The notes under the pieces were generated by a model. It worked only from the letters and a program-made list of their open reading frames with translations, made no database searches and was not told where the DNA came from. 64,000 bases of DNA, from positions 57,251,056 to 57,315,055 of the forward strand of contig OV651821.1 in the NCBI GenBank assembly GCA_927349885.1. Direction: 5' to 3'. The position numbers and the translations under genes were made by a program. Positions 44,123 to 57,366 of the stretch are shown here, in pieces. This DNA is from Psylliodes chrysocephalus. Its lineage: Eukaryota > Arthropoda > Insecta > Coleoptera > Chrysomelidae. Numbering within the stretch: the stretch's first letter is position 1; each line of letters starts with the position of its first letter.

Positions 44123-47100
44123 ACTTACCTGTTTTAGACATGTTTATTGACTTTCACAAAAAAAATGTTCAATAATTAAAAAAAATATTAAATCAATCCA
44201 AAATACACTAATACAACACACAATGTTACAGGTTCAAAAGCAAAGAGGAAAATAAGCTTTAGTACGTTTTGGCTTGTATAAATACAAAATGATAATCCTT
44301 TACGGCATACCGACAAAATGCCATTATACCTACTTTGATATTAACGAAATAAAAAACTTTCTTGTGACACGTGCCGGTGTAGGATATATACCGGGTGTCC
44401 TATAGGATTCTGGCCAGCTATTGTCTAAATGATTTAATAACATCAAATCAACCTTTGCCAAACCACCCCCTAGAAACCATCCCTAGCCGAGCGGCTAGCG
44501 TGAGATTAGTGTACATCCGCGTTCTCGCAACAGTTAAACCGTGATATCTCCAGTCACGTCGTGGATGATTGTCGGCTGGGACGATTACCATAGGCCATGC
44601 CACCATGTGATTAAGTCAACATCGACGATGTGAAATTAATAACGGTGAATGAGTAAGTAATTGATAAAGGAGTGGGACGTTCAAATGGTGGTACAAGAAA
44701 CTGCAAGCTGCAGTGACACCACGCTACAAATAGATTAAGGTAATACTACGGAGGGTCCAATGGGTGTAAAATAAAATAAAACCATTCCTAGCATTCATTT
44801 TTCAATTTCAAGCTCACGTTTTTTTGTTATTATGATCAAATTTATCCCCCTCACTTCAGTCATATATCATATTGCTTTTTTTAGGTTGTATTTATATGGT
44901 CAAAATGGTTGACTTAACAATGGAAATATTTTACTATGTAATACAGGTTAAGTGAGTCTGTTATTTACAATTTTGATCAATACGTTGTATAATATCGTTG
45001 ATATGAAGCGAAAAATGTATCACATTAAAAAAAAGTGTGGTGGCGTGGTTTGAAATATAAATGCTAATGGTGGTTTCTAGCGAGTAGTTTTATAAGAGGT
45101 TGATTTGGATTCATCAGGTAAAACACTTTTATCCCTTTTAACAGTTATCCATTAACATATGGGAGACCTGGTATATACATTAATGTATTTTAGTATACTA
45201 TTGTTTAAATTTAGTATTCTGTGTGATTTGTGTTGTTCCTTTAGCGGTTTGTTTCATGACATGCCGAAAACAAAAAACATATTTTTTGTTGAAGAAAATT
45301 GTATCCTCAGTTTCAAAGCGGTAATGCCATATAGGTATACCGCCGACAACAAAAAAACTTTAAAACGGCCGCCAAAATTGGTTTGAACTATCCCGCAATC
45401 GCCGCCAAGTGTGGCTCGAATTTAGTTAGTCATATAAGAATTTTGTTAAAAAGAGATAAATAGATAAAATGATCTAGCACATAAGTTGTATTAAACAATA
45501 AGACAAATATAAGGGAATACCGCAAATGCAAAAAAGGTAGGCCACTGCTTGAAGTACTCGAAAAAAATTGGTGTGCAAAACGAATTGTTAGCGGGAAGTC
45601 AACTAACTAAAAACAACAAATCGACCTCTTTGATTTACCGCCCATAGACGGAGATATATTGTTTTACTTAAAATGTTATTCGTATATTATTCATCATTGA
45701 GTCAAAAAAATATTTGATTTCAAATCTTTTTTTCCGTATTGAATAATGATTTTTTATTTCACTTATTAATTAATATAATTAATCTTAGAAATTGAAATGT
45801 TTGTTGAATATGTTTTTTTTGCAATGAGCCTATCCGACATTTATTCTTAGTAAGTATTTAATAAAAATTTTCTTCTAATTTGTGTTACAAAGTAACATTT
45901 TTTGTAATCTAAAGTGTCCAAATAATCCATACCTACTTTAAGTAACTAGTTACATAAATTAAACTGGTTGTCATAATTATGTTCATTATTGAAAAAGAAA
46001 ATGAAAAAAGGAAACATGTATTTAAATTAATATATGTATAGGTACGTCTATTGCCTTTAAAAGTATATATGGGAAGAACGAAGATTGGTTATATAAAAAA
46101 TAATTTGGACAATGTGCTAAGGTACGATTAGTAATAATACTAGTTCATTCGCTATTTTAAAAAGTCATCCTAAACCTGAACAAAATAATCGAAACACTGT
46201 TTCACTCAATACATGAGAAAAAAATTAAAATATCCCTAATTATGTACTATGCAAAATAACCCATTTTCTTGATAAGAAAAAAGAAAACTGTTTGTGATGA
46301 TAAATATTTAAATATTTTAAAAGTATCAGATTGGTGTGAAGTTGACTATTATTTCCAAATATTCATTTTCTAATATCTTTGATTGGAAGTACAAAAAATT
46401 ATCGGTTAGTCATTTTTTTCCAAACAATTCAATAAATATAAAAAATTTAAACAAACTAACCAATATTTAAATAATAAACAGACATCAAGACGCCACTGGC
46501 TCTTCCTAATTTCTTCTGCTTCTACATGTTGTAAGCGACCAGCTCGTCTATACCGGTTAATCTTAGCAAAGTATAGAAAGATAATGAATAATTGGAATAC
46601 TGTATATTTCGTACAGAGTTAGATCATGTTATTTTTGTGGTATACTAATAATGTCAACAAGCATCGTATAATCAATACGCCCAGTAGTCACTTCTTTTTA
46701 AAAATATATTGAGATAGAAATTTTATAGTAATTTTTTTTGTAGCATCTTCAAAATATCCTATTAATATTATCATGTTAAACCTAATGCTTGTCGTAATTA
46801 AAAAATACACCAGTCCTTTACATTGGCCTGACATATAGTGCTAAAGTTAAGCCTCAATCCCCTTCCATTTCTAAATTCCGTTATTTTTAAAACAATATTT
46901 TTATAAAATATTTTTGTGCCAATACTATTTCTATTCCTACGAAAAAATAAGATATCGGGATTTATAATATGTATCGGCATCACTGCAATATATCTGGTGT
47001 CCAAAAAATGCGTTCATCTGCGAGGCAGTGGCAGAAGCTTCCATACAAATTAGGGAAAATAGTTTTGAGAACGTTTTTAGTTTATCGCTGTTATGACGGG

Positions 47101-47195
47101 TTTGAATGTAAGATGTGTAACGGTCCCCGATCGCCGAGGAGGTCGTATTAAACTGCCGCCTTAAAGAGGTATTATCCGGTTATACTCATAATTTT
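44123..47195. other. No recognised gene
   Basis: About 3 kb separating gypsy gag and pol debris, probably insertions. A weak inverted similarity links about 44430-44490 with 45060-45105 (AAATCAACC..CTAGAAACCA), maybe a decayed MITE starting near TATACCGGGTGTCC (44388). Nothing else was identified. Confidence 0.35.
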
Positions 47196-48044
47196 ACTGT
47201 GGTTTACCGAGACTATATAATCATATATTCTTAGACTCATGAGAACCGTAAGAAACAGCTAGTCTCAATTTTTGAAAGACTAACGTTACATAACCTCAAA
47301 ATATCGCTAGAAAAATGCAAATTCGTGGCCGTGACCGTTCCATAAATGGAGAGCCCCCAAACTGATTGTTTATCCCAAATTCAAGTAACACACTTCACAA
47401 AATCCTTGGGAATTGCCTAGCATTAATATCATGGGGCCTTATCAAAGGAGTAGGAGACATTTTTTCACGATGTGTTGAAGCTAAAGCCGGCATAGGTATT
47501 CTGCTACGAATAGGGTTATCAAATTTCTCGATTTGGCTATCCAAATCTATAATATCGGAAAACGGCTCGCAATATGCCTCAAAACTTTGGGAAGAATATT
47601 GTTCTAAGCATAAAATCTCTCATGGTACATCTGCTATATTATTATACTTAGGTCTTGCAGTAACGCCGACAATGGTCGTTCACCTGCTAAAGTTCTAATA
47701 TGTTTTGATCCTCATCCACTAGGTAACTAGATACACCCGAAGAGCCTAGTTTGTATTAGCAACCACGGCCAAGTAATAGAATAAAAACACAAAAAAGAGT
47801 CACACCTCCCATATGTAAAGTCATGGTAAGAAAAATCAGACCTGCAGCCGTAGATGCATTTTACTTCATGCAAAAAGACGAACACTTGGATGACATCTAC
47901 ATCCTTGAGTGTGATCGCTACGCTTTGAAATTTCATCTGGACGATATGAGACCAGCACCACCATTCATGGAATCGACGTCTTCTAAAGAAGACAATAGTA
48001 ATGAAATTTGTAGTTTTTCAAATTCATCTGACAAACTTAGTTAA
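47196..48044 (+). pseudogene. Ty3/gypsy pol debris (RT fragment, integrase fragment, C-terminus)
   Basis: RT: VYRDYIIIYS at the YxDD position (mutated) and FERLTLHNLKISLEKCKF. Then, in pieces, integrase: RCVEAKA, SIISENGSQYASKLWEEYCS, a catalytic-core segment with D changed to E before NGSQ. A C-terminal part is at 47823-48044 (MVRKIRPAAVDAFYF..., LDDMRPAPP). RNase H and most of the integrase are absent. Heavily decayed. Confidence 0.7.
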
Positions 48045-48699
48045 TCTTTTATGCCACCAACTACCGACGAAGACATCCTCATTCTTAAAATGGTTCGTTT
48101 AACTCCTAACTCTGACATTTCATCTAAAGACGAATCATACTAAGTAAGTAATCAGTGATACTTAATGATCATTCCTTGTCAGAAGGACGAGGTGAATACA
48201 AATGTTTTCCAATGTACTACTTAATTTCTCTAAACCCTAAACACACATTTACCTTGCCACGTTCTTTGATCAGATGGACAAACTGACTGACATTTTTTTA
48301 AGATTACTAATCAAGTCATATGGAACTGACACCTTACAACCGACATACTCATCTGTGTCAGACGGATGAACTGATAATAGTGGTTATTTATTGACGGATA
48401 AAATCTTACTTCCTATACTATATTCACATTTTAAATACGCCCGCTGTTAACAGAATCACGTGAACACCTAAACAGAACAGGGCCGCATTAAGCTCGTGAA
48501 CCACGCGAAAAAAAAAATTTTGAATTTGTATTTTAATATTATTAAATCTTAAAATATGTATTGTACAAAATCGGGACCAGGACTGGACTGGGTGAACATT
48601 TTAATATGTATGCTATATTTTTTTAATTAGAAGCCATAACAACTTACTTTCGTACATTTAAGGGGTACTTTTTAAAATGAACTTTTTTAGAAAGCTTTT
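48045..48699. other. No recognised gene
   Basis: A+T-rich; possibly the gypsy 3' end or the flank of the transposase relic that follows. No LTR confirmed. Confidence 0.3.
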
Positions 48700-49440
48700 T
48701 AGGACTATAGCTACTGACTTACTTAAATGTATTATTCTGACTCTAATTCTGACATGCTTGAGCTATTACTGTCACCAACTGCTATTACAATTGGTTCAAT
48801 TTAAACCTCCATGATATTGTCTAGTTCCCACATTTTTGGTTCTACCTTTTGACGTACATGTTCAATACAGCGCTGCCATTTCTATGGAGAAATTAATAAT
48901 ACCGCCTCGTCAAAAAGAATTTTCATGTCGGCAAATTTAAAAGTTACATTTCTGTCGGCCACGAAATTCTTCATATCTGCCCAAATTAATTCTATTGGGT
49001 TCAACTCACAGTGGTACGGTGAAAAGTGCAATACTGTTTTATTATGTTATTTAGCCATTTCGTCTATTATTAATTTGTCATACTACTTTTTGTGCTGTTT
49101 AACAAGGGCAAGCAGTTTTATTTTAAGCATTTGATCATCGAAGTGTATATTCTTTGACAGTAACCAGTTCTGAATTTCTGCTTTCCTAGATGCCGTTGTA
49201 GGTATTTTCTCCACTTTTCTCGAATGATAGGATGCGTTGTCCAATACTATGACACAATTGGCTTCTAACTTGGGTAATGAAAACCAGTTTTAAAATGACT
49301 GTCCAGTCATTTCATCGTGGTAATCACCAGACTTGTTGGATTCAAATGCCCATAATAATGCATCCTGCACAAATCCGTCTTCGCTGCAGATATAACATAA
49401 AATAGGTCTTTTTCCTTTTCCTGCAATTTATTTTAGTTTA
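48700..49440 (-). pseudogene. IS630/Tc1-type transposase relic (related to 22681-24033)
   Basis: Minus strand: after an acceptor-like TTGCAG, GKGKRPILCYI, then ALLWAFESNKSGDYHDEM, VIVLDNASYHSRKVEKIPTT (second Asp), HFSPYHCELNPIELIWA (third acid) and TFKFADMKILFDEAV. These blocks occur in the same order as in the 22681 transposase (SGDYHDEM, VDNAPYHN, PPYHPDLNPIELVWA). Stops occur after GQSF and elsewhere. The N-terminus and first Asp are missing. Confidence 0.78.
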
Positions 49441-49537
49441 CGCATCAGTAGCTTTTATTTTTAAACAAAAATATTGAAAACAACACTTGTACATATTCTT
49501 AAAAAGTTGTAAATGCGATTTTCTTTATTTACAATAA

Positions 49538-49542
<5 letters not shown>

Positions 49543-49581
<39 letters not shown>
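49543..49581. repeat. (TA)n microsatellite
   Basis: About 38 bp of alternating T and A. Confidence 0.92.
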
Positions 49582-49584
<3 letters not shown>

Positions 49585-49585
<1 letters not shown>

Positions 49586-50059
49586 AACCAGTAATTTGTG
49601 GGTAATGCAGCAAATGAAAGTTTACTTTTTTAAGTTTATTCCAAGCTTTCGGAAATGTTTATTTCCATCATCAGGGAGAATCTTAATTAAGGTTGTTCAT
49701 TATGGTGGTATTATTCATTTTAGTGTAAATATACAATGGACAAGCTGAATCAATTACAAAATAATATACACAAACAATAATTACGATACTTTAAAACTAA
49801 AAAAATATAAATACACCTACATACGCTGTAAAATAAAAAGATGTGACTTTAACTATTTTAAAATTTCAATTTTTGTTTGTTTTTGTCCACCATGTTCTTA
49901 AAATTGTTTGTCGACACTAGAAGATGGAAAAAGCGTTTTCAGAAGCATATTATTATATGTTGTGACTATGAAATAAAAAATAAATACTTTTGAATACATA
50001 TAAAAAAATTTTTTCTTGGTTTTGCTTCTATATGTGTATGGAATCGCATCCTTCATATA
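49585..50059. other. Possible Penelope-like pLTR fragment; otherwise nothing
   Basis: TTTATTCCAAGCTTTCGGAA followed by TTTATTTCCATCATCAGGG resembles the conserved terminal motif of some Penelope-like or related elements. No reverse transcriptase or GIY-YIG domain was seen. Low confidence. Confidence 0.25.
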
Positions 50060-50700
50060 TCATGGCAGTAGCCCAATACTGCAGTTGCCTCCTCTTCGTG
50101 ACATAATCGAAAAAAGGTGTCTTTTGCCAGTGCGAAGTTGTACATATTATGTCTTTTAAAACTTACAATGCCATGTTTATAGGACAAGTATTTTAGTACT
50201 TCTCCTATTCTTACTCAGTTTTGACGATGGCGCTTTTATTTTCTGACCTGCCTCTAACTTGGCGTTCCTGAGATTCATTGAACACCTGCTGCTTTGCGCA
50301 TGATCTGATGGCGTTTTTGTAACACCACAAATGAGTGCTGAGCCCAGAAGCAACTTTTAGGCTACTTCTCGACCTTGTGCCCTCTGTGGCCTGGCACCTA
50401 GGGTAAGGTTAGTCTGTTTTAAGGATACCAAACAGTGCTTCATAGTATGTGAAAATACTTAATACCTCTTTTGCACAGTGTGTATTGTTGCTATTATTAC
50501 CTGAAATATTGTCGCATGTTTACCTAGTTTCAGTGAGACAATTTTTTTTTTATTGGTTTTGCAGCCATATGTATTGCAGGTGATTTGTGCGTGAATATAA
50601 ACGCCTCCATTCCATGCTTCCCTGTTGGCTCCAAAATTTAAATGTTTATTTGATACTTTAGCCACTTTCACTTAATTATATATTTACCTTGAAATTAAAC
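50060..50700 (-). pseudogene. LINE RNase H-region relic (I/R1/Jockey type)
   Basis: Minus strand 50671-50459 reads KHLNFGANREAWNGGVYI..., VSLKLGKHATIFQVIIATIH, the first half of an RNase H domain (GVY, TxFQxE position changed to FQVI). Downstream, with several frame breaks, come segments like NLTLGARCQ..EG and ASGLSTHLWCYKNAI, placed as VPGH..GNE.AD and the linker after RNase H. All catalytic acids are doubtful. Dead. Confidence 0.5.
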
Positions 50701-51419
50701 TGAACGTTTGTTTTAAGCTGTGTACAGACCGCGCCAATGAATGAAAACTAACATAATTGTCTTTTGGTTACCAAACATTCGTTGGCCATCGATAATACGT
50801 TGTTGTTTAATTAAAAGTTAGTTAGTATTTGACTACAATTGGTTTTACAATGCTTTGACAAATTATGTGCAGTTATTCAGAGAGATTAATAGGTCAAAAA
50901 ACCTTTTAAATGCACAGCTAAAAATATTAAAACTGTTCGGATGTTACCGATGAAAATTCAGAAATATCGATTTCAACAAAATTTAAAAATAAATAAAATT
51001 TAAAACCATGGCAGCTTTAAAGAGTTAATGAAATGACCTTTCAAATGAAGTATCACAGGCCCCTACTTCCAATTTGAGAATATAGGGGGTTAAAGATGTC
51101 ATCTGAAGAGGATTAAATTTAGGGATGCCATTTTTACGTCGCAACATGTCATTTTAGAATTAGAAATTGACACGTCTTAAGATTTTTTTTAGAAAAACGC
51201 ATAATAATGGAGCTATTGGATTTATTCCATTTGGATGTTCCACGCCTTATTTAGTAAGTGTAATGCCAGTTAGCATTGCTTTGTTAGATACAAGTTTTTT
51301 AACTTTTTGTAAGTATATTTTAATTATACATTGTGCATCATTTCCCCTTCTTTGGGAAAAAAGATATCTACATGTACGATATAGTATATATACGACATGT
51401 AATATAAGCGGATGAGTTT
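50701..51419. other. No recognised gene
   Basis: An open stretch at 51167-51415 has no recognisable motif and lies in A+T-rich sequence. Confidence 0.3.
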
Positions 51420-51720
51420 ATAAAAAATGTTAGGCACAAAATTATTCCCAATAAAAAGTTTTGTATTACCTAAAACGTAAAATAAAATCATCAGATATCA
51501 CATTTTTTAGTCGTATACGGGTTTCGTTAAAAAATAGAAAATTTGCTTGAGAATAAAGTACCTTTATTTTAAACACACCTCGTATACGACGGATAAAATT
51601 TAGTATTAGATGTTTGTATTTAAGGTTTGATCATGCACAACTTTCTGCGAAAATTAACTTTTTTCCTAAAATTATTAATAAAAAAGTTTTTATGATTTCA
51701 ACTTAGGTAGACACACTGTA
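51420..51720. mobile_element. Small degenerate inverted-repeat element
   Basis: Two CGTATACG sites about 70 bp apart (near 51515 and 51588) sit in imperfectly inverted halves. The left half (TATCACATTTTTTAGTCGTATACG) resembles the inverse of 53730-53775. It is probably an old MITE of the family whose other relative ends at 53883. Confidence 0.45.
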
Positions 51721-52237
51721 CAGTATGTCTGAAAAAGTTTTACGAAAAAAAGTTATTCTTTATGAAAATCTCTGCTTGCGAAAATAATAATATTCAGGTT
51801 GTTACTTTAAAAGGGGGATTTAACCTTGTTGGTTAAATTATCTCCCGATTCCAGGGTTTTCTGTGAAGTGGTTCTGGCACTCAAATTTATATTTTTAATT
51901 AAACAAGAGGGTTGTCTCTCTACAGTATTTTATTATCTGCAGCAAATAGATGGAGTTTGTTGTTTATAAGATATTTACAATTAATATTATAGAATAATAT
52001 ATTGTTTACAATAAAATCAAGCCCCGGTCTTCTGTGTGGTATGCATACTATACGTGAAGATTCACAACTAATCTTTTGGACCATACAAAGTAAGTAAACC
52101 TATATTATATTTAAAAAGCCAGTTATTAATTTAGATAGCAAATCTATAAGTTTTATATGGATTATATATATTTTGTAGGTTATTGAAGACTACTTCCTAT
52201 TTAATAAAAAGAACAATCTTAGTTTTCTCTAAGCATT

Positions 52238-52381
52238 ATGGGCTATGGTTATGAGTACGAAAAATATATGAAAATCAATAATAAAGTGGTATATCTTGTA
52301 TTGCTACTACTTAGCTGCGTTCCAGTGGACTTCGGAGACTCAGGATTTCCTCAAAAGTGCATTCACTGCTTCTTAGCCTAG
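52238..52381 (+). CDS. Possible small secreted peptide ORF (47 aa)
   Basis: From ATG 52238 (or the better-placed ATG 52268) the frame gives MKINNKVVYLVLLLLSCVPV, a textbook signal peptide (basic start, hydrophobic core, small residues), then DFGDSGFPQKCIHCFLA and a stop. The KCxxC right after the signal is like the first cysteines of Ly6/quiver-type secreted proteins, but the rest is missing. Downstream, a donor-like GATAAG|GTAAGT is at 52512-52520. It may be the first exon of a broken or spliced gene, or chance. Confidence 0.35.
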   Translation: MGYGYEYEKYMKINNKVVYLVLLLLSCVPVDFGDSGFPQKCIHCFLA

Positions 52382-53091
52382 TGATGTCAGCCTCTATTGG
52401 ATATACGAAACCTGTACCTACTCAGGAATATTCGTGAGGGTTTCTTCGAGCCCAAAGATGAATTAAGAGGGTGAATAAAGATTGGAGAACAAGACAATCT
52501 GATGCGATACGATAAGGTAAGTTATTACACGATAACTTAAGAAAAGAGACCTAAAATAATATTTTACATTTTAACAACCAGAGTAAATTTTAAATAGAAT
52601 ATTTTGAATAAGTTATTTCTATAAGACTCACCTTGGCGTGGCGTGAGGCCTCCAAGTGGCTTCGATAAAGTCGAAGTATTTTAAATTCTAAATCTAAGAA
52701 TAATTATGAAAATTATATCTACAGTGATGTCATATTTACTAGTTTTCGTAAATATTGAAATATTCACTAAATTTATTCTAGATTTATGTAAAAATCCGCA
52801 ATAATGCGAGCACGTTCTTCACGAACCAAAATGTGCGTTCTAAAAAGAAAGCTTTTCAAAAAAAGTTCCTTTTTTTTTGTTATTGATCTTAGCCGGTCTT
52901 ATTAGTCTAAAGGTAAGACTATAGAAAAGATCTGGTTGTAGGTTTACCTGACAAGTTTTAGTTTCCTAATTGACAATTTTTATGTATGAGAAGAAAAGAA
53001 TAATCATTGAAGTTTAAACCTTTGAAATTCTAAAGGTTATGTTATTGTTATTAATTTATTCAGGGTTTAATATTTATTTTTTTTTTAAGGA

Positions 53092-53205
53092 AATTTAAGA
53101 AGATATAAAAGACCCTATTAGTGAACTAAGAAGAATTATGATGGAAGTAGAATAATTGAAATAAATTGTTATACATTGTACTAGAAGAATATCCCGAATA
53201 AAGTT
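53092..53205 (+). other. Possible terminal exon with poly(A) signal
   Basis: A T-rich tract ending TTTTTTTTTAAG at 53090 precedes an A/G-rich segment that reads DIKDPISELRRIMMEVE then a stop in one frame, followed by AATAAA near 53198. It could be the 3' exon of the transcript that starts near 52238. Evidence is weak. Confidence 0.3.
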
Positions 53206-53883
53206 AATAGTTTTACTTTGCCTTTATTTATTTTGTGTCAGCTTATTGGAAAACAGGTAAATTTACTATTTATTTTAAATTATGCCCAGAAAAGATATTC
53301 AAATTTAAATTAATTAAATTTTTACAATTAACCCGTAACAAGGTATTTACATTTGACATTGCAAAAGATTAATAGAAATGTTTTGACAACTTCAATTTCA
53401 ACTTAAATTTTGCAAATTTTAGTTGTTAAACACGTCAACTTTTATCTTATTTAACAATTCAACACATCTTAAATGTTTATTTGCTGATTTGCAATATTTT
53501 AGCAATTAACTTAAATCAGTGATAAATAAGTAATACCCAACAAAATAATGTATTTTCTAATGTAATACACAAAAATAAACGAAATAATTTAAAATTTAGG
53601 CGGTTCTGACTGACATTTCTCTTATCGAAAGTCAGCCTAGTAAAAGCTTTCGAGAAATAAATAATACATATTAAAGTTTTCGATATTGTATAAAATAAAG
53701 GTACTTTACTCTTGTTCAAAATTATATTTTTTGACAAACCTCGTATACGGTTTAAAAAATTGACATCTGACATTTGCGTTTTACTTTACGGGCCATGCAG
53801 AAATTTTTATAAAGAATAACTTTTTTTCGTTACAACACAAAAAAAAAGTTTCTCATATGTTGCCAACGTTTTCAGACATACTG

Positions 53884-54589
53884 TATATTTATTAGCTCTC
53901 ATAAATTCATAAAACCTGAAAAAGTCAAACGTCAATTTTGTACGCCACTGATTGAGCGATACTTTCTGAATTCCATGTTTTTGAGTTATTTAACAAAATA
54001 ATTCTTACTTGCATATGTATATGTATTTTTTTAAATATCATGAATAGGTAACTTAAACAATAGTGTTTTTCTTTAAAATAATCCAATTAATTATTTTTAA
54101 ACGAAATACTATACTGATATTGTTACACCAAACATCACACGAATAATAATTAGAAAAACTCTGGCCCTGGAATTCGAACAAACACCACACCTGAATCCAA
54201 AAAATACCAAACTTATACCGCTAAGATCTTCGCTACCAAAACTACACATTACGAAAATACGTATTGAATTTAAACCTTCCCATCACGGCTTATTTCTTAT
54301 ATTTGCCTTGTTTCATAATAACTGTTTCCATGAAACCACCGCGCTGTTGCCAAGTTTCGGGCCTGTAATCGTTGTAAAAATGGAACGAAATATATACGAT
54401 ATACACTTCTAACTCGAGCGCCACCTAGCCGTTTGGTCTCGGAACTAAATCCGTATAAAAATGACCATTTTTGCGACTTTTCAGGCCCAGCTAATATTTC
54501 ATCCCTGTGATCTATAGACCCCCTCTAGCCCATCTAGCATGGAAAACGTTGTCATGCCCGAAAGTGGGACTGACAACGTAGGTTTTGGA
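53884..54589. other. No recognised gene
   Basis: The part at 54330-54600 is richer in G+C than its flanks (AACTCGAGCGCCACCTAGCC, GGCCCAGCTAATATTTCATC) but gives no protein or RNA that I recognise. Confidence 0.3.
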
Positions 54590-55244
<655 letters not shown>

Positions 55245-55901
55245 TTAACCCTGTTGACACTCCATCCAAAAAGGCTTGTCTGGATGAAGCGATAGAAGTA
55301 TCTACCCAAACTTTTGATTTTGTACGGCCAGCGTTAATCCAGGTTTCATCCGTGTAATATATTTTTCGGCCTTCATTTCTGAATTTAAGTAATCCCTTCT
55401 CCACAGGACAATTTCCTCTCTATCCAGCAGCATACTATTTCTACCCCGAGTTTGACATTTAAAATTAAGTTTTTTTAATAGTTTCCAGAAAGTTGTTCTT
55501 TTAAAACTTGGTAAATCTGGATCATCATTAACCTCTTTTAAAACTTTATCATTCCTAAAAGATAATTGATGCACTTTCCGTCTTATTGCATCTTTATCGA
55601 AATCTTCTACGGAATCTAAGATTTGCGTGTAGCGCAATTTTCTTTTTGGTTCAGAGAATGTTCTGTTTTGTTTTTACTCCTTAACGATGTTAAACACTGT
55701 TTTACAACACAACCCCGTTCTATCTACCACTCTTCTTTCAATTTTATGAACCACAATCTCAGGATTCTGTAGCCTTTCATGTTTATAAACATTGAGGATC
55801 ATTTCCTTTGTTCGGGAGTCCAAATGTACCTTTTTTGGACGTTTTTTTGGGAGGTGTGAACGGTATGTTTTCACCTTCATCCGCGGTATCCGTGGAGGAC
55901 A
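55245..55901 (-). pseudogene. IS630/Tc1-type transposase, N-terminal half
   Basis: Minus strand from ATG 55901 (MSSTDTADEGENIPF), then after a one-base shift in an A-run KKRPKKVHLDSRTKEMIL (helix-turn-helix start), HKIERRVVDRTGL, a stop, FKRTTFWKLLKKLNFKC, VLWRRDYLNS and YYTDETWINAGRTKSK with the first catalytic Asp. It stops after GLKNLSVK, so the second and third acids are missing. It is the same broad group as the transposases at 22681 and 48700 (compare YLDETYIHASHT). Confidence 0.75.
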
Positions 55902-56601
55902 TAGTATAGTTTTATCAAATAAAGCAGTCCAGCAAAACGAAATTAATAACAACAATACCAACAACAAACAACAAGAAACAACAACAAACAACACGTACGT
56001 TGTGTAATAAAACTAAGCGCTTGCTCAACCAAAACCAAGAATAACACAAAGCTTTACACTCTAAAATAATAACTGTTACTCAGCCAAAGCCAACTGAGCC
56101 GAATACAACACTGGTCAAATCGATCTGGCGTTGAAGCACGTTCGTGTTTGACCGCCCAATAGCGTTGCGAGAATTGCGAAACACGTGGCTAGCACGCACT
56201 GATCACGCGCTGGTCACTGTTTACATCGGGCGTATTTGAAATGAGAATAGACTTTAGAGAATAACAATACATAATCTCTACTTGTGACAAACGTTTCGTT
56301 ATACATTGGTAAAAGTGCATACCCAGAAGAATACCGAAAATCAGTAAAATTATTCTAAAAAAAGTGAATATTTAATCTAGTTTCTAATCTTTCCCGTAGT
56401 TATTATCTGAAAATGTTAACTATCCTTAGACGGTGATATTCATGAATACTTAGTACTTTTATGTTGAATTTCTTAATGTGCAATTGTTTTGATTGTATAT
56501 ATTGTAATGTTATAATTTGTTTTTAATAACACTACACTTTAAAAAAAAATTACTTTATTATTATTATTATTATAAATATTATATTATAAATATTATAAAT
56601 A
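55902..56601. other. Flank of the transposase relic; (TTA)n; no other gene
   Basis: 56010-56230 is comparatively G+C-rich and may be the 5' end of the transposon. A (TTA)n run lies near 56556-56573. Confidence 0.35.
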
Positions 56602-57366
56602 CGGAGTGGCCTAAAAGTCTGGAAACGGCCAATTATCTCGTAAATTGCTAATCCTAGTCGTACAAAATTTGAAGTACACCTATTTTGGGATACGAAGATT
56701 CCAGATTTGATATTTGCAATGTTGCCAGATTTGCCGTTTCTCTTATATCATTAGTCACTTTGGTTTTTCAAATTTATCACCCTGTATATTAAGTCATTAT
56801 TGGAATCTCCTATTCAATACGAGTTCAACCATATGTAACACTTATGATTTTATGTAGTCTGGAAGGTCCTAAATAAATAAAACAATCATGGAGAAATGTG
56901 GTAGACACATTCTACCATCGATTAGGGTACTGTTAATTCAGAAATGGAGCACTTTAATTTGGAACATTTGATAAAGTAACCATTATGTTAAAAATGTTAT
57001 ATTCTTTTTATTGTTACGTTTTAATGTAGTTGAAAATAGTTTGTATTAAAAAATTTATTGAGACAATTAGGCGGTGCCAGACTTATTTTATTTATTTAAG
57101 AGCTTCCAGACTACATAAAATCATAAGTGTTACATATTGTTAAACTCGTATTGAATAGGAGATTCCAATAATGACTGAATACACAGGGTGATGAATTCTA
57201 AAAACCAAAGTGACTAATAATTTCAGAGAAACGGCAAATCTGGCAACATTGCAAATATCAAATCTGGAATCACCGTATTCCAAAATAGGTGTACTTCAAA
57301 GTTTGTACAATTAGAACCAGCAATTTACGAGATAATTGGCCGTTTCCAGACTTTTGGGCCACTCTG
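56602..57366. mobile_element. Long-TIR MITE (765 bp) at a TA target
   Basis: Inverted arms of about 290 bp: CGGAGTGGCCTAAAAGTCTG at the left and the inverse of CAGACTTTTGGGCCACTCTG at the right. Further shared blocks are GGCCAATTATCTCGTAAATT, GGAGATTCCAATAATGACT and ACATAAAATCATAAGTGTTA. TA flanks both ends (56600-56601, 57367-57368). No ORF, so probably mobilised by a Tc1/mariner-like transposase. Confidence 0.85.

Larger units (their letters stand above)
51721..53883. mobile_element. Putative TA-flanked element with CAGTATGTCTGAAAA ends
   Basis: CAGTATGTCTGAAAA at 51721 and its inverse ending at 53883 are each flanked by TA, and ACGAAAAAAAGTTATTCTTTAT is shared nearby on both sides. This is the form of Tc1/mariner-like MITE ends. 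The 2.1-kb interior holds a short signal-peptide-like ORF and a possible 3' exon. The two ends could also belong to two independent MITEs. Confidence 0.45.

Noticed and set aside
44388..45130. MITE with TATACCGGGTGTCC end
   Set aside because: Only about 40 bp of interrupted inverted similarity and no target duplication; kept as a remark, not a feature.
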